Assembly (NCBI GenBank): GCA_036873135.1
Contig: JAPTYO010000017.1
Location: 9,734,001-9,798,000 of the forward strand
DNA: 64,000 bases
Reading direction: 5' to 3'
From: Clarkia xantiana subsp. parviflora
Taxonomy: Eukaryota; Streptophyta; Magnoliopsida; Myrtales; Onagraceae
In this document: in pieces, positions 22,501 to 33,566 of the stretch
Numbering within the stretch: the stretch's first letter is position 1
How the letters are laid out: each line of letters opens with the position of its first letter
The notes under the pieces: model-generated
Seen by the model: the letters and a program-made list of their open reading frames with translations, nothing else
What the model was told of the DNA's origin: nothing
Database searches by the model: none
Translations under genes and position numbers: made by a program

Positions 22501-23600
22501 GTTGTAGAAATTTTCATTTCAAACATGCATTTTGTATGCATTGCTTTAAAAAAAACATCTTACTTGAATTTTTTATTTTAAACCTGTGTTTCATACGCAT
22601 TATTAAAAACAAACTCTTTAGGTAAGTTGTAATTTTGGTTAGCGCGTTACGTATGCATTACTTAAAAAAATATTTTAGGAAAAATTGTAATTCCTTTTTA
22701 GCTATTAGAGCTTCTAATTTGAACGTGCATTCCATATGCATCATTTTTTAAAAAAACTTTTTATCTGAATTGTTTTATTTTTGATAATGCATCAAGAACG
22801 CATTAATTTTTTAAAAAACTTTTTAGATAAATCGTAGACTCTCTTAGTTTTAGGACTCTTATGTTGAAACAGCTTTTTACCTGAAATTTTTAATTAAAGA
22901 CATGCATCTCATATGCATTATTTTCGAAAAATACATTTCAGGTAAACTGTAATTATTTTAGTGGTAGAACTTTTATTTTTAAGTTTGCATCTTATTTTTG
23001 AGTGTTTCATATGCATTCTTTTCCAAAAAAAATTCATTTGATTTTTTAATTTTGAGCAACCAAGATGCATTGATTTTTTTCCTCGTTAAAAAAAAAAATC
23101 AGGTAAATTGTAAATTTTCTTAACTGTAGAACTTTCATTTCAAGTATGCATCTCATGTGCATTTCATATGCATTGTTTAGGAAAAATAATTTGTTGATAG
23201 ATTGTACACAATCTTAGTCGTAGAACTTTTAATTTCAAACATGCATTCCATATGCATTGTTTTCAAAACCTCTTACTATAATGTTTTATTTCAAACATGT
23301 GTTTCATACGCATTGTTTTTTGAAAAAAAAAAACTTTTCACGTAAGTTTTAAATTATGTTAATGCATTCAATGTGCATCATTTAAAAAAAAAAAAGGAAA
23401 AACTATAATTCATTTTTGTCTCTTAGAGCTTTTAAATCCAATTATGAATTGCATATGCATCATTTTCAAAAAACCTGATTTTTTTAAATTGTAAGTTTTT
23501 GAGCTACGCATGCATCGCATTTGCATTATTTTTTTTCACCTGAAATTTTCATTTCAAAACATGCATGATTTCTTATATTCTCTACACTGATTTTTCATTC
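22500..23600 (+). repeat. Diverged AT-rich repeats with palindromic ATGCAT, element H
   Basis: Many loose copies of a unit with GTAGAACTTTTAATTTCAAA, then CATGCATTCCATATGCATT, then a T-run/A-run and TTACCTGAATT. Clear copies start near 22505, 22709, 22963, 23125, 23220 and 23424, so spacing is irregular. No genes. Confidence 0.6.
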
Positions 23601-23870
23601 ACTCTTTTCAGGTACCCTTGATTAGGTATCATGTACACATAAGTTCTGCCGGCCAAATGGGGCAACAAAAAAGAACATGCAGCCATCAAGTTGCACGAAG
23701 AACAAATTACGCACTTGGGATATCCAATGCCAGGTGCGATAAATTGTACTTGAGTTTTTCCTTGAGATTTGAGTGTCCCTACTTTTTTTGCAGGTCAGAC
23801 GACTACTTCAACAAAGTCCACAACCATGTGAAACGTGAGCACTTCGAAGAGTCTCTGTGACAAATTTCAC
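23601..23870 (+). other. Short exon-like segments in H
   Basis: Two splice-like borders: TTTTCAG at about 23612 and TTTTTTTGCAG at about 23793, with a donor-like CCAG/GTGCGATAA at about 23730. Joining them would give a short frame that meets a stop soon after 23830. This could be a remnant of a spliced leader ORF. I do not recognise the product. Confidence 0.25.
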
Positions 23871-23959
23871 CTACCATGTGTGAAATTCATACGCTTTCAC
23901 AATTGTCCCTAAATCAACTACAAATAAAAAGGGTCTCAGTTGTCCCTAAAATGACTATA

Positions 23960-24540
23960 AAGAAAGGGCCACAGCCACCCTTCAAATAGCTACAGATAAA
24001 GAGCACTCTCGCAACATCAAAAGCGGCAAATAAGTGAAAGGGCCACAACCACCATTCAAACAGCTACAGACATTGGGCACCCTCGCAACATCGAAGGCGG
24101 AAATGAGTGAAAGGGCCACAGTCACCCTTAAAATGGCTACATACAAAGAGTGTTCCCCGAATCCAGAGAGGAGGGGAGATTGTTGAAAGGGCCACAGCCA
24201 CCCTAAAAATGGCTACATATAAAGAGTATTCCCGTGAATCTTGTGAGGCCGAGAAATAATTTGAAAGGGCCACAGCCACCCTTAAAACGGCTGCAAATTA
24301 AAAGAGCGCTCCTGGAACATCGATGACGGAAAATAAGTGGAAGGGCCACAGCCACCCTCCAAATGGCTACAAATCAAAAGAACTCTCGCGACATTGAAGA
24401 CAATGAGGAAAGGGTCACAGCCACCTCCAAACGACTACAAATACTATCGCATCGAGACGGGAAATAAAGTACGGGTCACATCCACCGTTTAATCAGCTAC
24501 CAAATAAAAAGTGCTTCCGCTAGGTTGAAAACCGAAAGGG
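23960..24540 (+). repeat. Minisatellite of about 75-base units, element H
   Basis: About eight copies of a unit beginning GAAAGGGCCACAGCCACC and continuing with AAATGGCTACAAATAAAGAG and CTCGCAACATC; starts near 23963, 24036, 24108, 24184, 24260, 24338, 24410 and 24470. Units diverge by substitution and small indels; no conserved frame. Confidence 0.75.
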
Positions 24541-24769
24541 CGGCCTGGGAAAAATCAGGAAATGAGAGGCATGGTTGCAAATTCAGAAATTGCAATCATG
24601 GCAAAAGGAGAGAAAAAAAAAACTGAGGGGCACGGTCTAAAACCTCTCAAAGTTGACACTGGTAAAAGGAGAAAATATGAGAGATTTAAAAAAAATAAAA
24701 GATCCCGCTAAGTTGTCGCGTCTTGCGCAGTTTAGGCAAAAATTAGGGACATGCATTCAAGTCGTCAAG

Positions 24770-25040
24770 CCACTAGAGGCCCTTCTCCAACGGACGCCAC
24801 TAGAGGCATTTCTCCGACATACGCCACTAGAGGCTCTTATTCGACAGACGCCACTAGAGGCATTTTTCCGACATACGCCACTAGAGGATCTTCTCCAACG
24901 GACGCCGCTAGAGGAATTTCTCCGACATACGCCACTAGAGGCTCTTCTCCGACGGACGCCAATAGAGGCTCTTCTCCAACGGACGCCACTAAAGGCACTT
25001 TTCAAAATACCCGCCACTAGAGGCTTTTCCTTGTCGCACG
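24770..25040 (+). repeat. 27-base tandem array in open frame, element H
   Basis: About ten units with CGCCACTAGAGGC at exact 27-base steps (24770, 24797, 24824, 24851 and on). Because 27 is a multiple of three, several frames stay open, one reading TPLEALLRR-type nine-residue repeats within 24653-25258. Alternating A and B variants (TTCTCCGACATA and TTCTCCAACGGA) suggest a 54-base higher-order unit in places. Coding status unproven. Confidence 0.75.
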
Positions 25041-25601
25041 CCACTGGAGGCATCACCGATCAAGATGTTACTTTATTGCACGCCAGTGGAGGCTTTACTT
25101 TTCTGTACGCCACTGGAGGCTCTACTTTCTGCATCGCCAATGGAGGCACCACCAACAAGGGCACAGCCGACCGAGACTTTACTTTCTGCATCACCACTAG
25201 AGGCTTTAATTTCTGCAACGCCAACGGAGGCACCGCCAACAGAGGCACCGCTGACTGAGACTTTTCCGCACGCCACTGGAGGCTCTACTTTCTGCATCGC
25301 CAACGGGGGCACCGCCAACAAGGGCACCGTCGACCGAGGCTTTAATTTTCCGCACGCCACTAGACATTACTTTCTGCACCGTCAACGGAGGCACCGCCAA
25401 CAGGGGAACCGCCAACCGAGGCTTTACTTTTTTTACACGCCACTAGAGAGTTTACTTTCTGCACCGTCAACGGAGGCACCGCCAACATGGGCACCGCCGA
25501 CCGAGGCTTTACTTTTCCGAACGCCACCAGAGGCTTTACCTTTCTGCACCGCCAATGGAGGCACCGCCAATAGAGGCGCCGCCGACTGAGGATCTACTTT
25601 C
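25040..25601 (+). repeat. Composite CGCCAACGGAGGCACC array, element H
   Basis: Continues the preceding array with longer composite units: CGCCACTGGAGGCTTTACTTT alternating with CGCCAACGGAGGCACCGCC and GACCGAGGCTTTACTTTCTG. Cut at 25601 by the LTR of copia G (flank CTTTC, 25597-25601). Confidence 0.7.
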
Positions 25602-26204
25602 TGTTAGATTACTGGGGTTAATCACTATGGATACTAAATCAAGATACATGCTAGTAATCGGAATTACGCAGCGGAAGATTCACACATACCTTTAGGATGA
25701 TATGTAGACCCAAGATCTTCTATAGAAGAAGTTCGCGATCCTCCGGTCGGGACCCATAGATGTTCTTGTTAGAGAAACCCTACGTGGTGCAAGCTCCACA
25801 GCAAAGCCTCTGATCGATTCTTGGCACGGGGACAGATTTCTGGAGAGTTTGCTCGAAGGCAATTTGGCACACCCTTGGTGAGGGCTATGGTTCGGCCGAA
25901 CTAGTTATTAAGATGTGAGGGTTTTTCTCTTTAAAACTCTCTTGTGAGGGAATTGTGATTATCCCTAAAAAATCCCCTAACACCTCTTATTTATAGGAGG
26001 AGTAAAGTGGACAAAAGTCCACTTTACCCCACCTAGTAATTTCAGCCAGCCTATGTAATTGGGGAGGCCCAATTTTGAGCCTCCCATGTCAATTGGGATT
26101 TGGGTCTAGCCCAATTACCCTAATGTGACATTTACCCAAGTTCATTAGGTAAACTATACATATAATGGGCTACCAATTACGGCGCCCATTACCATATGCT
26201 TACA
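25602..26204 (-). repeat. 3' LTR of copia G, 603 bases
   Basis: Runs TGTTAGATTACTGG to TGCTTACA in plus-strand reading, homologous along its length to the LTRs of F (29755), E (31870) and E (61748). It adjoins GCTCCCACTC, which on the minus strand is the polypurine tract GAGTGGGAGC (26205-26214). Confidence 0.85.
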
Positions 26205-27303
26205 GCTCCCACTCACCGGAATGGGATGGTGCATGTTAATGTATCGTCGTCCAAATATGCATCAACATTTCTCTCCTTTGATATGCTCCTTGCTTACGAA
26301 GAGTTCATACGAGGTTTGTCGTGCGACCGGTGGATACGACGGTCATCGTGCTACTCATCTGTTAGGAGTATTGTAGCGCCCGCGGAACGTTGATTCCCTT
26401 TTCTCCAATCAACCTGTTATAAACAAAATTTATATTGTACCGCGATGTATCCTAGGTCAACTGATAATTCTCCATTTGCCTAGTTTCCACATAGGAACAC
26501 TTCTTCAAGGCATCCGTACAAGTATTCACAACCTTCAACTTATATTCGGTTTGTGGCCACCTAGTGAATACAAGAGTCGGTTAATTACAGGTGAACTTGG
26601 CTATCCCCATTGCTCATATCCTTAGTCAGACCCAATCGGTTTCCAAAGACATGGCCACTGGGCCTTTTTGTTCAGCACTACGCTCGTACGCCAGGAAGCG
26701 CTTAGATATGAGTTCTGAGTCCATGAGGATACTTTAGGTGCCTCTTAATAAGGCTCCGGGGATCAATCACATGCTCGAGGTGAAGAAGTTTGCGCCCGCC
26801 AGAATCACGAGGATTCCTTCCTAGCACAACCGAGTTGTGACCCCGTGGTCGGACGTGGCACGCGCAGTATGAAGCACGCGTTGATAGCATACCTGAACCT
26901 TTTGGGTTGACAAGAAAGGGATATGTCAATCATGCTATCACAGATTCTCATCTGGCCCAGAATGTGGTTAAATGACGAACGAAGTTCATCACGGCGATAT
27001 GAAAAAGGAAGATCATGTCGAGTTACTTCAAAACTAGATAATCGTCTTACTTAATCAAGTTTATCCCCTGACTCTTAGCCAGTCTTGTCTGGTGGAGGAC
27101 CCCTCCACCGAAAGACGACCGTACCTGTGTGACTAGGTTAGGCCCACATTCGACATAGTTTGTAGCATCCTCCTACGACTTAGTTTATAGACCGTAAATC
27201 TGAAGTAATCAAAACATTATGACGTCGATTGATCATAAATTCAGTTGCAATTCTTTCGCTTACAAAATGTAACTTTCTAATATCAAAATGCTATCACGGA
27301 TAC
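26205..27303 (-). other. 3' untranslated region of copia G
   Basis: Polypurine tract at 26205-26214, then about 1.1 kb without open frames that is conserved in F (30329-31447) and E (32478-33566), including CTACTCATCTGTTAGGAGTATTGTAGCG and CGCGCAGTATGAAGCACGCG-type blocks. An unusually long 3' tail for a copia element. Confidence 0.6.
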
Positions 27304-28714
27304 ATTCCATTTCTAGACCCTACGCAATTCAAGCAATTTTACATGCTTTTTCGAATATGTCCCTGCGTAGCGGTTTAGTTAATGGGTATGTTACCAAGTT
27401 ATTGGTGGACAAGTATTCCATAGTGATTATATTGTCTACTACTAATAAAATTTAGCATGAAATTATTTCATATCAATGTGTCTGGTCCTACTATGGTACT
27501 TCAGATTCATAACTACCGCAATGACTGCTTGATTGTCAGAGTAGACCTTCACAGGTTTATTCTTGACATCGCCACCAAGCAGCGCAGTTAGAATCCTATT
27601 AAGTCAGACCGCTTTCTGTGCATTCTTAGAGAGAGCTACGAATTCCGATTCCATCGTAGACAACGTGACTTATATTTTCTTCTTGCCCATCCATGAAATG
27701 GTGGCATTAACAAGGAGGATTGCTCCTCCTGTGGTGGGCTTACGATTATCTGGATTGCCACCACGATCGGCATCAATGTAATCAGTCAATTCTAACTACC
27801 TGTCCTCATAGCACAGTTCGTAGTCGGCAGTACCTTTTTGAATAACGAGTTCCTCGTTTTATAGTCTTTAAATGTTGATGACCAGGATTTTATAGGAAAC
27901 GTGCTACTAGGCCTTCGACGTAATAGATATCTGGACGGGTGCATTACATGGAGTAGAACAAACTACCGATCATGCTAAAACATCCTACGCCCTTCATCTA
28001 TTCACGCTCTGCCAGGTTCTTGGGGCCGTCACGTTTTGACAGTGCGCACCCAAACACCACCGGCTTATCCACGGGTTTAGCATCCTGTAATCTGAATCTT
28101 TTCAACAGTTTGTTGATATAAGCTTCTAGAGACAAACACAATTTCCGGGTAGCCCGATCTCTAGCAATTTTAATGCCTAAGATGTACGTTGCCTCTCCTA
28201 CGTCCTTCATCTCAAATACAGATGCCAACCAGGACTTTGACTTGATCATAAAACTCATGTCGTTTGCGGCAATGAGTATGTCGTCCACGTATAAAGTTAA
28301 AATTACATATTTAGACCCGGAGGTCTTGTAATACACGCACGAATCCTCGTGAAGATTCACAAATCCGTTTCCTATGATTTCCTCGTGGAATCTGCGGTAC
28401 CATTGCCGAGATGACTGTTTAAGACCGTAGATGGACCTATGGAGTTAACAAACTTTTACGTTCGTTACCAGGAGTAATAAAACCCTCCGGTTTCTCCATG
28501 TAGATCTCTTCCTCCAGGTTTCTGAGGAGGAATTCGGTCTTAATACCCACTCGGTGCAGTTCGAAATTGAGACCTGCGACCAGGACCATGAATGGCCCTT
28601 CACCGTGGTTTTACGCACAGGTGGTGAGTATATTTCATCGAAGTCCACTCCGTGAAGTTGAGTATAGCCTTTCGCAACAAGTAGAGCTTTGTATCGCTTG
28701 ACCTTTTCCATCAT
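27304..28714 (-). pseudogene. RT-RNase H remnant of copia G
   Basis: The minus-strand RT fragment 27998-28360 includes YVDDILIA and the ILGIKIARDR block; 28445-28714 holds the N-terminal VAKGYTQLHGVDFDEIYSP block, then goes out of frame. 27304-27960 aligns with the RNase H of E (33567-33965) but has no long frame. Frameshifts separate all blocks, so it is dead. Copia order gag-protease-integrase-RT-RNase H fits the position next to the 3' LTR. Confidence 0.8.
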
Positions 28715-29754
28715 TGGTGAGCCTTCTTTCAGGACTCACCATATCCTTATGCCCCTGTGGTTAGCAGGTAAATCAACTATTGACTTTAATGGCTTTCATT
28801 CAGGCGATCTCTCTAATTTATTATTTTATTTCATTTCTCCACTTGAGGTCTTTCCAATGCAGGTCGACTGTCGATAGAGTGAGGTTATCACTCTTCCAGA
28901 TGGGATACTTCTTTGGAGAAGCTCGATGCCTTTGACTTTCGTCAAGGCTTGATTATCCCGTATCTGAGTCTTAATGTCTCTCCCACTCGGAATAATGCCT
29001 CTTATCAGAGCATTTCTTCCAATTGGGATAAATTCTCCCACTCGAGATGATGCTTCTCATCGGAGCATCACTTCTATTGGGTACAAAAGGAATTCTTTAA
29101 CCATAACCGATAACTTTCCTTATACGAATTATTGGTCTCAGAATTTTACTTCCAAGATGAATTCCTTGATCACTAGGATATGGAACCAAGTTTGTCAGAT
29201 CACTCCCACTGGGAACAATGGGTAGTATAGGTAGTTGTGGTATTCTTGGTTTAGCATTAAGATAATCAGGTTCTACTTGATTCGTCCAAACAGCAACAGT
29301 GATTACTTTTGGTAGGTGATTATACCTCCCACTGGATTTATTATGAAAATGTTCCCATTATCATTTACCATGTCATTCACTTTGGTTGCCGGTTCAAATC
29401 TCTCCCACTCGAATTAAGTAGGACCTGATGTCAGTAATATCCTCTTCAGTCTGATCAAGACTCATTATTTTGAACTATCAATGCATCAGAAAATTCGTCC
29501 TCAAGTATGTAATGTCATATGTTCGACCACGATACCATGTCTTTAAGCTGTAAACATGTATTTTCAAAGAGTAGTAACATACTCTTGTCCTAAATATGTG
29601 CTTAATGCGCAAATTAATGCCGCATGATGATATGAGTAGCTCATTATTATTCTTCAGCTTTTATGGCGGCGTGTCTTACCGATTATAATGGAACATAGTT
29701 TTACATTAGTGTGAATTATTTTCTCATCATCCCATAGGGAATGTGTGAAGAAAT
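28715..29754 (-). other. Upstream part of copia G, no clear gene
   Basis: Aligns with 34961-35900 of E and 63310-64000 of F. It contains repeated CTCCCACTCGGAATAATG blocks (minus strand reads Ser/Gly/Pro-rich, like the linker between integrase and RT). I found no integrase motifs. Confidence 0.45.
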
Positions 29755-30328
29755 TGTTGGATTACGGGAACGTAATACTACGGAATGCTAAATGTGTACA
29801 TGCAAGTAAACTAATTACGCAGCGGAATAATGTACACATACCTCATTAGCTTTCCTGCCCAAGAACGATGTGGAGAGAGTTCTGATCCTCCGGTCAAAAC
29901 CCGTACAAGTTCTTCGTGAGAAGAAGTCCTACGTGGTATAAGCTCCACAGCAAATCCTCTTATCGATTCTTCAGCGGGGACAAAACCTTGGACTGATTAT
30001 GGTGTGCCGAAATCTCTACTAAGGGGTGAGAGGGTTTCTCTCAAGTTCCTCAATGAAGGGACTTATGAATTACTTGATGTGTAAAAACCCTTAGGAGACT
30101 CCCCTATATATAGGATTGGTGGAGTGGACAAAAGTCCACTCCAACCAATGTGGTATAGGGTTCGGCCGAACCAATTAAAGAAGGGTGGCCCAATTTTAGG
30201 CCTCCCATGTCAATTAGGAATTGGGTCGAGCCCAATTAACCTAATGTGACATTTACCCAATTGTATTAGGCAATATCCTTAGTATTAACGGGCTACCATT
30301 TACGGCGCCACGTCACCATATGCTAACA
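29755..30328 (-). repeat. 3' LTR of copia F, 574 bases
   Basis: TGTTGGATTACGGG to TATGCTAACA in plus-strand reading, followed by GCTCCCACTC. Clearly homologous to the 603- and 608-base LTRs of G and E, with small deletions. Confidence 0.85.
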
Positions 30329-31447
30329 GCTCCCACTCGCCGGAATGGGAGGGTGCCTGTTTATGTATTGTTATCCAATAGCATCAACATTTCAGTCTTC
30401 AGTTATCGTCTCCGTCTCCGAATAGTTCATACGAGGTTTACCGTGCGACAGGCGGATATGACGGGCATTGTGCTACTCATCTGTTAGGAGTATTGTAGCG
30501 CCCGCAGAACGTTGATTCCTTGTCGTAAATAAACATGTTAAAAACAAAATATGTACCGCACTGTATCCTTGCTCAACTGATAATTCTCCAATTGCCCAGT
30601 TTTCCACATAGGAATACTTCTCCACGGCATCCGTACAAGTGTTCACAACCTTCAACTAATATCCGGTTGGTGGTCACCTAGTGAACACAAGATTCGGTGA
30701 ATTATAGGTGATTATGACCATCCCCATCCCTCATACCCTTAGTCAAACTCAATCGGTTTCCAAAGACGTGGTCACTTGGCCTTTTTCTTCAGCACTACGC
30801 TCGTACGCCGGGAAGCGAACATTGAGCTTGGCCTTAGGTATGAGTTCCGAGTCCGAGAGGATACTTTGGGCGCCTCTTCATAAGGCACCCGGGATCAATC
30901 ACACGCTCAAGGTGAAGAAGTATGCGCCGGATTGTAGCTAGCACAACCGAGCATGACCCCATGGTCGAACATGGCACGCGCAGTATGAAGCACGCGTCGA
31001 TAGCACACCTGGACAAGCCAGGGATGGGATATGTCAATCATGCTATCGCAGAATCTTTCATCTGGTCCTGAATGTGATTTTAATGATGGACATAGTCCAA
31101 CACGACGATTTTGCAAAACGAAGATCAAGTCATGCTTTTAGGCGTGACAAAGTTATCGTTTCGTTTAAGTAGGTTTATCCCCCTGGTTCTTAGCCAATAT
31201 TGTTGTGGTAGAGGTCCCCCTCTCCTACAAGATGACACTGCCTGTATGACGAGGCATGGTTCACATTCGACATAATTTTGGTGGAAGAATTTTACCTCTT
31301 CCTACGACTTAGTTTATAGACCGTATAACCCGATGTTATTTATCATTATGACGTCAATGGATCATATACTCAATTTGAAATTCTTTTATTCAATTGAAAT
31401 ATTATTTCAAAAATTAAAATTCTATCACTTATACAAGCCACTTATTA
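30329..31447 (-). other. 3' untranslated region of copia F
   Basis: Same conserved 1.1 kb tail as in G and E. No gene. The longer frames here (for example 30708-30941) have no homology beyond the sister copies and are chance frames. Confidence 0.6.
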
Positions 31448-31869
31448 AGCCCTACGTAATCCAAGCAGTTTTACGTGCTTTTTGAAAATCTCTCGACGTA
31501 ATGGCTTAGTCAATGGATCCGCGACCATTTTGTCTGTGGACAAGTATTCTAAAGTGATTATATTGTCTTCCAGAACAAATTTAGCATAATTGTATTTCAC
31601 ATCGATGTGTTTGGTTCTACTGTGATATTTTGGATTCTTAACTGCTGCAATGACTGCCTGACTGTCGGAGTATACCTTTACGGGTTTAATCTCCTTGCCA
31701 GTGCCAATTAATGCAGTAAGAAGCCTTTTCAGCCAGACCGCTTCTTGTGCATTTTTGGAAAGGGCAATGAATTATGATTCCATAGTGGAAAGCGCGACAC
31801 ATGATTGCTTCTTGCTTACCCATGATATGGCAGCATTAGCAAGGAGGAAAACTCCTCATGTGGTGGACT
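31448..31869 (-). pseudogene. RNase H C-terminal part of copia F (split by E)
   Basis: Aligns with the RNase H of E (33567-33965). The minus strand retains the blocks around a DSQAV-type motif and the ADPLTKP-like C-terminal region, with stops. The gene is interrupted at GGACT by element E and continues from 62361 on the far side, about 30 kb away. Confidence 0.7.
31865..31869. repeat. Left target-site duplication of E: GGACT
   Basis: GGACT directly before the TGTTTG edge of E's left LTR; the same five bases follow its right LTR at 62356-62360. They belong to the RNase H gene of element F. Confidence 0.9.
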
Positions 31870-32477
31870 TGTTTGATTACGGTACGTAATAGTAGGAAAC
31901 ACTAAAACGTGTATGTGCTAGTAATCTAAATTACGCAGCGGAAGAATTCACACATACCTAAAGGATGAATCCTTTGCCCAAGATGTTGTGGAGGGAGTTC
32001 ACGATCCACCGATTGGGACCTCATGCAAGTTCCTATAAGGAAGTCCCACGAAGTATGGCTCCACAGCAAATCCTTTAATAAGTTCTTCGGCGGGGACATA
32101 TCCTCAGATTGATTGCTCGAAAGCAATTTGGCACACCCATGGTGTAGGAGAGGTTCGGCCGAAACTTAACTATTGGAGTGAAGGAATTCACTCCAATTTA
32201 CTCTTAAGAAGAGTTGTGAGAATGCTTAGGAAAATCCCAAGACACCACTATATATAGGAGGAATGGAGTGGACAAAAGTCCACTCCATTCCATGTGGTAC
32301 ACAAGTCTGGCCGAACCACTTATGTATAAAGGGAGGCCCAATTTTGGGCCTCTCATGTCATTAGGGATTTGGGTCAGTCCCAATTACCCTAATGTGACAT
32401 TTACCCAATTGTCTCAGGTAACATATACATATATTAACGGGCTACCATTTACGGCGCCCGTACACCTTATGCTAACA
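31870..32477 (-). repeat. 3' LTR of copia E, 608 bases
   Basis: TGTTTGATTAC to TATGCTAACA in plus-strand reading, followed by GCTCCTACTC (polypurine tract on the minus strand, 32478-32487). Same length as the right LTR. Its terminal TGTTTG differs by one base from TGTTGG in the partner. Confidence 0.92.
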
Positions 32478-33566
32478 GCTCCTACTCGCCGGAATGGGAG
32501 GGTGCCTGTTAATGTATCGTTATCCAAATCGCATTAACATTTCAGTCTTCAGATCTTGTCCCTGCTTCCGAACAGTTCATATGAGGTTTGCCGTGCGACC
32601 GGTGGAAACGACGGGCATCGTGCTACTCATCTGTTAGTAGTGTTGTAGCGTCCGCAGAACGTTGATTCCCTGTCGTCAATCAACCTGTTTATATAATATA
32701 AATCGTATCTCGTTGTATCCTTGGTCAACAGTAATTATCCAATTGCCCAATTTTCCACATAGGAATACTTCTCCAGGGCATCCGTACAAGTATTCACAAA
32801 CTTCAACTAATATCCGGTTGGTGGCCACCTAGTGAATACAGGATTCAGTGAATTACATGTGAACTTGACCATCCCCATCCCTCATACCCTTAGTCAAACT
32901 CAACCGGTTTCCAAAGACGTGGTCACTTGGCATTTTTCTTCAGCACTACGCTCGTACACCGGGAAGCGAACATTAAGCCTGACCTTAGGTATGAGTTCCG
33001 AGTCCAAGAGGATACTTTGGGCGCCTCTTCATAAGGCACCCGGGATCAATCACACGCTCAAGGTGAAGAAGTCTGCGCCCATAGGTATCTCAAGGATCCT
33101 AGCTGGCACAATCGAGCATGACCCCGTGGTCGAACGTGGCACGCGCAGTATGAAGCACGCGTCGATAGCATACCTAGACTAGCCAGGGGTGGGATATGTC
33201 AATAATGCTACCACATAATATTTTATCTGGCTCTGAATGTGGTAATTTGATGGACAAGGTCCATCACGGCGATTTACAAAATGAAGGTTAAGTCGCGTTT
33301 TACCGAGACTGAGTGATCGTTTCATATAACCAGGTTTATCCCCTCACCTACAAGACGACCGTGCATGTGTGACGAGACAAAGCCCACATTCGACATAATT
33401 TTGGAAAGAGAACTTTTACATCCTCCTACGACTTAGTTTATAGACCGTAAAATCCGACGTTATTAATCAGCATGACGTCGATAGATCATGTACTCAAAAT
33501 TTGCAATTCTTTAATTAAAATGTAACTTTCAATAATCAAAATGTTATCACTGATACAAGCCACTCA
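32478..33566 (-). other. 3' untranslated region of copia E
   Basis: Polypurine tract then the same 1.1 kb conserved tail as in G and F. Short frames (32268-32537, 32832-33182) are chance frames: they cross the LTR border or have no coding character. Confidence 0.6.

Larger units (their letters stand above)
21349..25601 (+). mobile_element. Element H: Ogre-like gypsy element fragment (LTR remnant, leader, repeat arrays)
   Basis: AT-rich sequence with a TATA-like ACTATAAATAAGG near 21652 ends in CTGACA at 22083 and is followed by TGGCGACTCTGCTGGAGA (22087-22104). That resembles the primer site of Ogre/Tat-type elements, so 21349-22083 is read as the right part of a 5' LTR with element B inserted in it. 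The leader and four repeat blocks follow until copia G interrupts at 25602. No gag or pol homology is visible before that point. The Ogre link rests on the primer site and the long repeat-rich leader only. Confidence 0.5.
25602..29754 (-). mobile_element. Element G: Ty1/copia element, minus strand, interrupted by F
   Basis: Plus-strand order is 3' LTR (25602-26204), polypurine tract, untranslated tail, RNase H, RT, then a linker region, cut at 29754 by the LTR of element F. The rest of G should lie beyond the window's right end, after F. Closely related to F and E in every part they share. Confidence 0.8.
29755..31869 (-). mobile_element. Element F: copia element, left part
   Basis: 3' LTR (29755-30328), polypurine tract (30329-30338), long 3' tail, and the C-terminal RNase H. 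It is broken at 31869 by element E and resumes at 62356, where the sequence GGACTTACGATC continues the RNase H/RT region. Flank GAAAT (29750-29754) is the expected left target copy inside G. Confidence 0.85.

Noticed and set aside
23618..23860. 80-residue plus-strand gene in H
   Set aside because: The frame runs through what looks like an intron (donor near 23730, acceptor near 23793); the spliced alternative stops soon after. Kept only as an exon-like segment.
26196..26393. Small plus-strand genes in the copia tails (also 30708-30941, 32268-32537, 32832-33182)
   Set aside because: They cross LTR borders or shift between sister copies; no coding signature.
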